Assembly: GCA_013289475.1 (NCBI GenBank)
Contig: JABCZW010000005.1
Location: 1-64,000 of the forward strand
Source of the DNA: Bacteroidota bacterium
GTDB taxonomy: Bacteria; Bacteroidota; Bacteroidia; JABEUT01
DNA: 64,000 nucleotides
Direction: 5' to 3'
The first letter of the stretch is position 1, and every line of letters begins with the position of its first letter. A program made the position numbers and the translations under genes. The notes beneath the pieces were generated by a model. It saw only the letters and a list, made by a program, of their open reading frames with translations. It had not been told where the DNA came from and ran no database searches. This document shows, piece by piece, positions 7,989 to 15,232 of the stretch.

Positions 7989-8682
7989 ACACAGGTCATA
8001 TAAAAAGGAATTATTAGATGAAGCTGTAATTGATAAGGCCGATCTTTACCAAAACCTTAAAGAGCTCGAAATAATTAACAGCAAACTGGGCGGCCACAAA
8101 ATTTCGATTGATGGCGTGGCAGCTGTTGTAACAGACAAATCAAAACAATACAACCTTATTGATATTGGCTGCGGTGGCGGCGACTCACTTAAAGCACTCG
8201 ATATATGGGCCAACAGTAATGACTACCAACTGGGTTTAAATGGCATTGACCTGTTGCCCGATTGCATTGCTTACGCGCAAAAAAATTGCGCCCCCTACCC
8301 CGAAATAACTTTTACCTGTGCCGATTTCAGAACTGTTTTTTCTATGTCAAAGAAAGTTGATATTGTTCATGCATCATTATTTTGCCATCATTTTACTGAA
8401 AAAGAAATCATTGAGTTTATATTGTTATGCAATAATAATGGCGCCATATTTGTTATTAACGACCTGGAAAGAAACCCTATCGCCTATTACAGTATTAAAA
8501 TTCTTACCGGGTTATTCTCTAAATCGGTGATGGTAAAGAATGATGCTCCGCTATCGGTATTGCGCGGATTTAAAAAAACAGAATGGCGCAGTATATTGCA
8601 GCAGGCAGGCATAAAAAAATACACCATTCAAAACAAGTGGGCCTTCAGGCATTTAATTACAATATACCCTAATGAACAATAA
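7981..8682 (+). CDS. Class I SAM-dependent methyltransferase
   Basis: The start was placed at ATG 7981, giving 233 residues; an in-frame start at 7933 would add 16 residues that only read through the polyketide synthase gene. Motif I is LIDIGCGGGDSL (residues 59-70), followed by GIDLLPDCIAYA as motif II, typical of small-molecule methyltransferases. It overlaps the polyketide synthase stop by 8 bases and the flavoprotein start by 11, which places it firmly in the pathway. The likely reaction is O- or C-methylation of the phenolic ring made by the synthase; the position is unknown. Confidence 0.85.
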   Translation: MFKHRSYKKELLDEAVIDKADLYQNLKELEIINSKLGGHKISIDGVAAVVTDKSKQYNLIDIGCGGGDSLKALDIWANSNDYQLGLNGIDLLPDCIAYAQKNCAPYPEITFTCADFRTVFSMSKKVDIVHASLFCHHFTEKEIIEFILLCNNNGAIFVINDLERNPIAYYSIKILTGLFSKSVMVKNDAPLSVLRGFKKTEWRSILQQAGIKKYTIQNKWAFRHLITIYPNEQ

Positions 8683-9796
8683 TGCATTTGATTGTGCCAT
8701 TATTGGCGGAGGGCTGGCAGGGCTTACACTTGCCATTCAGCTTGCCGATATGGGCAGGGCGGTTGTATTATTCGAAAAAGAAAAATACCCTTTTAATAAA
8801 GTATGCGGAGAATATATTTCTATGGAAAGCCATGCATTTCTGCAAAGGCTTGGTATAGATCTTTCAGGCGCACCCTATATTACTGAGCTAAAAGTTTCGG
8901 CACCAAACGGAAATTCAATATTGCGGAAGCTTGACATGGGTGGCTTTGGCATAAGCCGCTACACGTTAGATTCACAATTGGCACAATTGGCAATTAAGAA
9001 AGGTGTTGTATTATTCGAGAACACAAAAGTAAATGATGTAGTGCGGGAAGCAGATTCGTTTACTGTAAAGACCACTACACAAAACTATAGCGCCAAAATT
9101 GTTTGTGGTGCATTCGGTAAGCGCTCATCGGTTGAAAAAAGCTTAGGGCGGGCTAAGCCTCAACATAAGGGAAGAAAAAACTATGTCGCTGTAAAATATC
9201 ATGTAAAGGCAACCCTACCCGCAAACCGTATTGAACTGCACAACTTTGAAAATGGTTATTGCGGCATATCGAAGGTAGATGGCGATAAATATTGCCTCTG
9301 CTATCTTACCGATTCTGAAAACCTTGCAAAGAGCGGCAATAGCATTAAGGCAATGGAACAGAACATAGTAATGAAAAATCCGTTTCTGAAAAAGTATTTC
9401 ACGGAGTCGGAGTTTTTATACCAGGAGCCATTAACTATTTCACAGGTTAGTTTCAGTAAAAAGTCAGCAATAGAAAATGGTGTTATTATGCTGGGAGATG
9501 CTGCCGGTACCATTGCACCTTTATGCGGAAATGGTATGAGCATGGCCATGCACGCTTCTTTTATTGCAGCATCGCTCATTAACAATTTTATTAACGGCAC
9601 TATAAGCCGGGAAGAGTTGTACACACTTTACGAAAAACAGTGGAACAAAAATTTTGCACAACGTATAAAAACCGGGGCAAGCCTACAGCAACTATTCGGG
9701 AAAAATTATTTAACCAATATCTCTATCGGTATGCTAAAAGTCCTTCCGCTATTAGCAGATAAGTTAATAAGCATGACACACGGAGAAGTGTTTTAA
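8672..9796 (+). CDS. FAD-dependent oxidoreductase/aromatic hydroxylase of the polyketide operon
   Basis: The 374-residue protein carries the dinucleotide motif IIGGGLAGLTLAIQLA (residues 10-25), an acidic strand end (LFEKEKYPFNKVCGE, geranylgeranyl-reductase-like start) and the second FAD motif MLGDAAGTIAPLCGNGMS (residues 273-290). This is the p-hydroxybenzoate-hydroxylase/geranylgeranyl-reductase superfamily. In this setting it could hydroxylate the phenolic ring to a hydroquinone, or reduce double bonds of a prenyl tail; the sequence does not decide between these. It is the last gene of the operon and its stop overlaps by 4 bases the stop of the convergent gene on the minus strand. Confidence 0.85.
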   Translation: MNNNAFDCAIIGGGLAGLTLAIQLADMGRAVVLFEKEKYPFNKVCGEYISMESHAFLQRLGIDLSGAPYITELKVSAPNGNSILRKLDMGGFGISRYTLDSQLAQLAIKKGVVLFENTKVNDVVREADSFTVKTTTQNYSAKIVCGAFGKRSSVEKSLGRAKPQHKGRKNYVAVKYHVKATLPANRIELHNFENGYCGISKVDGDKYCLCYLTDSENLAKSGNSIKAMEQNIVMKNPFLKKYFTESEFLYQEPLTISQVSFSKKSAIENGVIMLGDAAGTIAPLCGNGMSMAMHASFIAASLINNFINGTISREELYTLYEKQWNKNFAQRIKTGASLQQLFGKNYLTNISIGMLKVLPLLADKLISMTHGEVF

Positions 9797-10032
9797 TTAC
9801 GTAAAGCGTTTTCTAAAACCATGCTCTTATTTACCACTGTGCCCCACATGGCAATTGTATTTATATCGCCTGTTTTAGGATTGTAGGTTACCGATACTAT
9901 TGAGTTATTGAGCAGGTAAATACCTATTTTGTATTTCTCATCCTGCTGCCATACCTGGAAAAGTTTGCCCTTATCCCATAATATTATAGCCTGTTCGCCC
10001 AATGGCAACTCATTGAATTCCTGTACTCCCAT
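9793..10032 (-). CDS. Small cytoplasmic protein, unknown function
   Basis: The start is placed at ATG 10032, giving 79 residues beginning MGVQEFNELP; a longer in-frame version to 10095 would add an unconserved-looking N-terminus across the putative operator. The protein has alternating beta strands (IILWDKGKLFQVWQQDEKYKIGIYLLNN, then SIVSVTYNPKTGDI), suggesting a small barrel or sheet. No motif is recognised. It converges on the flavoprotein gene with a 4-base overlap of stop codons. A 16-base dyad lies upstream at 10096-10111. Confidence 0.55.
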   Translation of the reverse strand: MGVQEFNELPLGEQAIILWDKGKLFQVWQQDEKYKIGIYLLNNSIVSVTYNPKTGDINTIAMWGTVVNKSMVLENALRN

Positions 10033-10095
10033 AATTTCCTCCGTGTAATTTTCTTTCACACGGGCGAAATTATACCAATTTATTTTTACAAACAA

Positions 10096-10111
10096 TACGT
10101 AAAATTACGTA
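10096..10111. promoter_or_regulatory. Perfect 7+7 bp dyad, possible operator
   Basis: TACGTAA and its reverse complement are separated by two bases, giving a 16-base two-fold symmetric site 64 bases upstream of the gene starting at 10032. It resembles a binding site for a dimeric repressor; no regulator gene is adjacent. Confidence 0.3.
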
Positions 10112-10229
10112 GTAAGCAGGAAAAATTTCGATTCGCAGCGATAAATAAATTGATTTACAACATCCTAAAACAATGTAGAAAAAAAAGCTTCTTTAATCGA
10201 AATTAATTTTGGCTTAACATTGGGCCTTT

Positions 10230-11804
10230 TTATTTCTGTATAACAAATTTCCCACTCGCAACATACTCTCCTTTTTCAGAAGTAATACGATAAAGATAAA
10301 TATCGCTTGGCTGAACGCCAAGATCAATTGTAAATTGTGCGTTGTTAATGGTGAATTGAGAATAGACCTGCTCTCCCAATACATTGTATACCTCAATTTT
10401 TAACTTTTCACTATTACCTTTTAATTGAATGGAGAAAACTCCGTTGCTTGGGTTGGGGTAAATCCTTACATCATTTTCTGGCGGTCGAATATTATTTATT
10501 CCCAGCACACTACATAAGCTACTGTCTGTTCCTCCACTACTTACTCTTCCACTGTCTTTACTTGTAATAGTACCTCCAGTGCCAACTATACCTCCGCTAC
10601 TTACTGAACCACCTGATACGATTGAGCCACCAACACCTGTTGGCACACAAATATTAAACCCAACGTCAAGTTTAAACATCAAAATATCAGAACCAAAAAT
10701 TGATGTTCCGGCTATAGCAAAACCTTTATCTTTAGTTTGGACGATTGAATTACCTTGAGTATAATACTCCACAGCAATTGCCTCGGTGCTTGCCAAATTT
10801 CCAGATGTATCAAGTTCTACAATATAAGCTGCATTTGAACTTCCTGTAGAATAAGTATATTCGCTCGTATATCCAACTGATACTATACTACCACTCAAGG
10901 TTTGGACGATTGAATTACCCTCTTCATATCCATTGCCAATAGCTTTTGCGTATTTAAGATTACTTGTACTATCTAATTTAACTATATATTCATCGAGACC
11001 TCCTCCAACATAAGAATCAGATTGCCCTGTTATGGCATATCCATTATCATTAGTTTGAATTATTGCATTACCTGCATCATCGCCAGTTCCGCCAATTGTT
11101 TTTGTCCATTTAAGGTTGCCTAGTGAATCTAATTTCACAACATAAACATCTTCTTTACCAGCACCAAATGATTGAGTCCCACCAGTAATTGCATATCCTC
11201 CATCTTTAGTCAATGTTATTGAATTACCTTCATCATCTCCTGTTCCGCCAATAGTTTTTGTCCATTTCAAATTACCTACAGAATCTAATTTCACAACATA
11301 AACATCATAACTACCAGCCCCAAAGGATCCGGTGTACCCCGAAATTACTAACCCTCCATCTTTTGCTTGAACGACAGAATTACCATAATCATATCCAGTA
11401 CCACCAACTGTCCTCGTCCATTTTACATTACCAATCGAATCTAATTTTATTAAGTAAACATCATAATTACCAGCTCCGTAAGAACCTGTGTACCCTACAA
11501 TTACATAACCACCATCACTAGTTTGAGTTATTGAATTTCCTACATCAATGTTGTTTCCACCAATAGTCTTAGTCCATTCAATGTTAAAATATGAATCCAA
11601 CTTTACCATATATACATCCCAGCTTCCAGCACCATACGAACTGGTCCACCCGGTTATTGCATATCCACCATCAGTTGTTTGTATCATAGAAGCCGCATAG
11701 GTTTCTCCACCTCCTCCTGCAATTCTAAATACCCCCTCTTTTAATTGAGCATTAGAAACTAAGGACATAAAGATTAAAAGAAATACGAGTAGTAGTTTTT
11801 TCAT
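10230..11804 (-). CDS. T9SS-exported repeat protein (beta-propeller-like) with type A sorting domain
   Basis: The 524-residue protein has a signal peptide (residues 1-19, ending SNAQ), then about seven repeats of 48-53 residues of the form GGYAITG..S.GAG..DVYVVKLDS.GNLKWTKTIGGTG.D. These resemble the SBBP/delta-60 type propeller repeats of secreted proteins. A Gly/Ser-rich linker follows (about residues 395-430), then the T9SS type A sorting domain (IYPNPSNGVFSI ... YLYRI ... GKFVIQK). It should be exported across the outer membrane and anchored or released at the surface. The sorting domain contains the repeat-encoded segment FTINNAQFTIDL. Some repeats are nearly identical at the DNA level, so repeat number may vary between strains. 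Confidence 0.85.
   Translation of the reverse strand: MKKLLLVFLLIFMSLVSNAQLKEGVFRIAGGGGETYAASMIQTTDGGYAITGWTSSYGAGSWDVYMVKLDSYFNIEWTKTIGGNNIDVGNSITQTSDGGYVIVGYTGSYGAGNYDVYLIKLDSIGNVKWTRTVGGTGYDYGNSVVQAKDGGLVISGYTGSFGAGSYDVYVVKLDSVGNLKWTKTIGGTGDDEGNSITLTKDGGYAITGGTQSFGAGKEDVYVVKLDSLGNLKWTKTIGGTGDDAGNAIIQTNDNGYAITGQSDSYVGGGLDEYIVKLDSTSNLKYAKAIGNGYEEGNSIVQTLSGSIVSVGYTSEYTYSTGSSNAAYIVELDTSGNLASTEAIAVEYYTQGNSIVQTKDKGFAIAGTSIFGSDILMFKLDVGFNICVPTGVGGSIVSGGSVSSGGIVGTGGTITSKDSGRVSSGGTDSSLCSVLGINNIRPPENDVRIYPNPSNGVFSIQLKGNSEKLKIEVYNVLGEQVYSQFTINNAQFTIDLGVQPSDIYLYRITSEKGEYVASGKFVIQK
10324..10363 (-). repeat. AT-rich repeat inside a T9SS sorting domain
   Basis: Read on the minus strand, this tract is a set of near-tandem TTCACAATT/AATTTACAATT-like words and encodes FTINNAQFTIDL between the VYNVLGEQVYS and IYLYRI strands. 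Similar words occur at the same protein position at 28420-28453 and 37414-37451. Confidence 0.6.
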
Positions 11805-11834
11805 GCTAGCGGTTTATATTATCAAATATAACAA

Positions 11835-11990
11835 TAATAACTGGCAATCAAAAACTCTGCGGCACTCTGCGTGTATTAGCTCTGCGTTCACTGCAGTAAA
11901 ATGTATTCCTCCCCCTTCCCCCTCCAGTGGGGGATATCTTGATGGCAACATTTTTGCGTTCTAGCGTCTTTGTGGTAAAAAAATAATAGT
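11835..11990. repeat. Intergenic low-complexity repeats (CTCTGCG-type and a C/G-rich hairpin)
   Basis: The spacer between the T9SS protein (minus) and the protease-like gene (plus) holds several variants of CTCTGCG (around 11850-11890), a GCGTCTTTGTGG variant (around 11963) and a CCCCC...GGGGG hairpin (around 11920-11935). These look like degenerate copies of dispersed intergenic repeats common in bacterial genomes. Confidence 0.4.
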
Positions 11991-12017
11991 AGTATCTTTA
12001 TTCCTTCATAAACAAAT

Positions 12018-13163
12018 ATGCGGAATTTACTGATAGGGGTTTTTCTTTTGTTTTCAATAACCGGCTTCGGACAAACATTTGTCGATAGCCTTAAGCAGGA
12101 AGTTAAAACAGAGATACGCGCCGGGCAATACGAAAAAGCCCTGTATACAATCGATGGCAACTTCTCGGTTGTATGCCACGATACCGCCGGTTTGTTTGAA
12201 GCGCTCATTAACCTCAGCCTTTTTGAACAGGATTGGAACACTATTATTAAAGCATATAAACTGCATAAATGTACTGCAGGTGAAGACACCACCGATCTTG
12301 TTATGGCAAGGTTCTTTATAAAACATCCTGATGAAAAGTTATCGTTGGCACAAGCTACCACCATACCATTTAAACCAAGCTCATCGGGCACACCTATGAT
12401 AAAAGTGAAGATAAACGGCAAAACATATCACTTCTGGTTCGATACCGGCGCGGGTATGACTGTGCTTTCTTCAACAACTGCTGAAGCATGTAAAGTTAAA
12501 ATGCACCGGAATGATATAGGTGTTGCATTGGCCGCCAGCGGAAATGTGGTTAATCTTTCACCTGCTATAATAGATAGTTTAGAGATCGGTAATTTAAAAG
12601 TGCGCAACCACCAATGCACTATTCTAAGTCAAAAAGATCTCGAGTTCAGGATACTGGGCATACGCGTTTTAAAAATAGATGGCATTATTGGCTGGAACCT
12701 TTTACAACAATTAGATGTAACTGTAAACAATAAGACCCGCGAAATAACTTTAGCACCGGCTGATGCTAACAAAAGCGAAAAGAACAATTTTTATTGGTTT
12801 GGCCAGCCCTTTATTGCCTGCACCGATTCAGCCGCTACGATTCCCTTTACTTTCTTTTTAGATACCGGCGCCGACAGCCCGGGTGTTTACAAAGCTTACC
12901 TTGCACGTGTAGACACCAATAAGGCAAAAAGAAAAACCATTGCCTTAGGCTCTGCCGGCGGAGTAAGAAGAATGAACACTCTCATTTTTCCGCTTATTAA
13001 ACTAAAAGCAGGCGGGCAGCAACTGGTACTGAAAAATGTATCGCAGGATCCGCATAACGAAGACACCCTGTTTGAATGTGATGGAGTTTTGGGCATAAAC
13101 CAATTTAAAGATAAAGCCATCCATTTTAACGTAAAGCAAGGCTTTTTCGAGGTGATTAACTAA
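12018..13163 (+). CDS. Exported retropepsin-like aspartic protease with two DTG motifs
   Basis: The 381-residue protein has a signal peptide (about residues 1-19, FGQ end), a helical region to about residue 110, and two pepsin/retropepsin-like halves. Each half carries a catalytic-type triad: FDTGAG (Asp142) and LDTGAD (Asp282). Downstream of the first half, DGIIGWNLLQ matches the hydrophobic-hydrophobic-Gly motif that closes the active site, and the second half has DGVLGINQF. Two such halves in one chain can form a complete active site without dimerisation. The family includes periplasmic or surface aspartyl proteases of unknown substrate in Bacteroidota. The gene stands alone. Confidence 0.75.
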   Translation: MRNLLIGVFLLFSITGFGQTFVDSLKQEVKTEIRAGQYEKALYTIDGNFSVVCHDTAGLFEALINLSLFEQDWNTIIKAYKLHKCTAGEDTTDLVMARFFIKHPDEKLSLAQATTIPFKPSSSGTPMIKVKINGKTYHFWFDTGAGMTVLSSTTAEACKVKMHRNDIGVALAASGNVVNLSPAIIDSLEIGNLKVRNHQCTILSQKDLEFRILGIRVLKIDGIIGWNLLQQLDVTVNNKTREITLAPADANKSEKNNFYWFGQPFIACTDSAATIPFTFFLDTGADSPGVYKAYLARVDTNKAKRKTIALGSAGGVRRMNTLIFPLIKLKAGGQQLVLKNVSQDPHNEDTLFECDGVLGINQFKDKAIHFNVKQGFFEVIN

Positions 13164-13280
13164 AAGCATACTTCCCCATTTCGCGGGAAACATACATATC
13201 ATATGCCCTTATGATGCTTATCATTCCAATGCTGGTAGTAAGCAGGTAGCTTTACAATACAAATCAAAAACATCAATACC

Positions 13281-13565
13281 ATGAGATCAAAACACATTTA
13301 TAGCATAGCCGTTTTAGCAATTCTATGTTTATCTATTTCTTTCGCTTTCACAAATAAGCAGGCAAGCAAAACCCCACCAACTAAAGTAGCACGCGATAGT
13401 ACCCTGTGCCCTGTATGTGGCATGAAAGTTAAAATGGGCAGTTCCTACGACTGGAAGTATGAGAAAACGACCTATTATTTTGACAACTACAATTGCAGAG
13501 AAACTTTTAAAATGGATCCTAAAAAATTCTTGAATAATGTTTGCACACCGGGTGCAAAACAGTAA
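13281..13565 (+). CDS. Exported YHS-domain protein (94 aa)
   Basis: The protein has an N-terminal hydrophobic signal or anchor (about residues 7-24) and a YHS domain: DSTLCPVCGMKV (Cys43, Cys46), then YYFDNYNCRETFKMDPKKFL (Cys72). YHS domains occur in copper transporters and metal-handling proteins and the cysteines can bind a metal ion. It is probably a periplasmic metal-binding protein. In the third position the usual aromatic-Cys pattern reads NYNCRE, so the site is complete. No transporter gene is adjacent, so the metal is not known. Confidence 0.75.
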   Translation: MRSKHIYSIAVLAILCLSISFAFTNKQASKTPPTKVARDSTLCPVCGMKVKMGSSYDWKYEKTTYYFDNYNCRETFKMDPKKFLNNVCTPGAKQ

Positions 13566-13674
13566 ATCACAAATTTGCATTCAATTAGTAGGCGCCTGAA
13601 TTACTATTACTTATAAGGATTAAGTCTATTTTCTTATTTTCATGTAATAAAGTGCTGCATTTGGGGGTTTCTTT

Positions 13675-13682
13675 TATATTTG
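13675..13682 (+). promoter_or_regulatory. Candidate -7 box TATATTTG
   Basis: This is an exact match to TAnnTTTG 25 bases before the ATG at 13708. No TTTG lies at the expected 19-base spacing. Confidence 0.4.
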
Positions 13683-13707
13683 TTGCAGAACCGCTCAATA
13701 AAACTAC

Positions 13708-14313
13708 ATGAAACCACTATTACGCTTTGCCTGCTTATTAATTTTTTTAGGCTTTAACAAAAGCTATGGGCAGTATGAATTTAACCTGGGCTTAATGGCT
13801 CCTTCAGGAGATACTAAATACCTGTTAAAACCGGCACCCAGTTTCGAATTTGTATTTAATACCGGCGATGTTGACAGTCATTATCACTTTGGGGCGAGTA
13901 TTGGTTATTGCAGACTGAGCCCGACACAGGATACATTCAAGACATACGCAGTTGGTGGTGCTGTACTTCCGGGCTACGAAGTGATACATAGCTATGAATT
14001 ATACCCGATAGGACTGAGAAATGAATTCACTTTTTTCCCCGATAAAAAATTCTCACCTATACTGGCCCTCGATCTTTACTTTTATGTTATAAGTATTAGT
14101 GATGACTACTATGCAGAAACCCTTATACAATCGAGCATAACAAATGATACCTATTGGGCACTTGCCATAATACCAAGAATAGGGCTGCAATATGAACTTA
14201 ATGATCAAATATCACTTACGGGAGGCTTTGGCAGAAGCATGAGTTTTACCGGTACTGTTGATGCTCAATCGTACTGGAAAACATATATAGGCATTAAATA
14301 TTACATAAACTAA
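13708..14313 (+). CDS. Outer-membrane beta-barrel protein
   Basis: The 201-residue protein has a signal peptide (residues 1-21, SYGQ) and the alternating-strand pattern of an eight-stranded outer-membrane barrel, ending with SYWKTYIGIKYYIN, a typical last strand. No enzymatic motif is visible. The stop is 6 bases before the next gene, a lipoprotein, so the two are probably co-transcribed and may form a surface pair. A TATATTTG box lies upstream. Confidence 0.7.
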   Translation: MKPLLRFACLLIFLGFNKSYGQYEFNLGLMAPSGDTKYLLKPAPSFEFVFNTGDVDSHYHFGASIGYCRLSPTQDTFKTYAVGGAVLPGYEVIHSYELYPIGLRNEFTFFPDKKFSPILALDLYFYVISISDDYYAETLIQSSITNDTYWALAIIPRIGLQYELNDQISLTGGFGRSMSFTGTVDAQSYWKTYIGIKYYIN

Positions 14314-14319
14314 CCACTC

Positions 14320-15096
14320 ATGAAACGCCATTTACTTATCCTGCTCGCTTTTGTTTGCTTTACCGTTAACTGGTCATGCACTAAATATACCTACGACGAA
14401 GCATTGCCTTCGGTGCAATTTGTTTCGGCAAAATTTTATGGCAACGATTCGGTATTATTAACCGGAAAAGTAACAAACACCGGTGCCAGCGGTATTGAGA
14501 ATGTTGGATTTGCATACGACGAACAACCTTCATTCGATATATTGGTTAACCAGGTTGGGGCGCCGCCTACCTCGGGGCAATTTTCGGTAGTCATAAAACT
14601 TATACCCGACAGCACATACTATATAAAATGTTTTGCAACCAATAGCTTTGGCTATGTTGTCAGCACTAACTTTAAATACACTGTCCCTTCGGCCACACCT
14701 GAATATGCACCTTGTGCAGGCACAATACCCGCTAACAGTGTAGTAGATAATAAAGTTACTTATGCAATGACTTATATCTATTACGATAACACTTCTGCAC
14801 AATATGGTAATGTTGGTATTGAAACCCAAAATGGTTCTTCTGAATTTGTGAATATTTATTTTACCGCTGCCCCGGTTAACGGTATTTATACTACTGTTTA
14901 CGATCCTACAACTCTTTCATCAGACCCTAACCCATACGATTGTACAATTTTGGTTAACAATAGCTATGCGGTTAATGCAGGTGGTAAAGTTTATGTTGCT
15001 ATAGGTACAGGCGGAACAGGAACAATAACATTTTGCTCTATTTCTTATGTGGCCTTTTCAACTACATTTTTTGTAAGTGGCAACATTACTTATTAG
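14320..15096 (+). CDS. Surface lipoprotein with fibronectin-III-like repeat
   Basis: The 258-residue protein has a lipoprotein signal (lipobox NWSC, Cys20). Residues about 30-125 resemble a fibronectin type III-like domain common in Bacteroidota lipoproteins: VLLTGKVTNTGASGIENVGFAYDEQP, then STYYIKCFATNSFGYVVS. The C-terminal half is Tyr/Thr/Asn-rich, beta-predicted and not recognised. It follows the barrel gene by 6 bases and is the second gene of that unit. Confidence 0.65.
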   Translation: MKRHLLILLAFVCFTVNWSCTKYTYDEALPSVQFVSAKFYGNDSVLLTGKVTNTGASGIENVGFAYDEQPSFDILVNQVGAPPTSGQFSVVIKLIPDSTYYIKCFATNSFGYVVSTNFKYTVPSATPEYAPCAGTIPANSVVDNKVTYAMTYIYYDNTSAQYGNVGIETQNGSSEFVNIYFTAAPVNGIYTTVYDPTTLSSDPNPYDCTILVNNSYAVNAGGKVYVAIGTGGTGTITFCSISYVAFSTTFFVSGNITY

Positions 15097-15183
15097 TTAT
15101 CTGTTATGCCCTTATTTAAGTTATAACATGTTGAAAAATGCTGAAAAGCATTAAATCTTCATATAACATTCATTTTATACTTT

Positions 15184-15191
15184 TACATTTG
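15184..15191 (+). promoter_or_regulatory. Candidate -7 box TACATTTG
   Basis: This exact TAnnTTTG match lies 41 bases before the ATG at 15233. The upstream spacer is AT-rich without a clear TTTG at -33. Confidence 0.45.
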
Positions 15192-15232
15192 TACTGTAAA
15201 TGAGTAGTTAATAGTAATTAATAACCTCCAAC

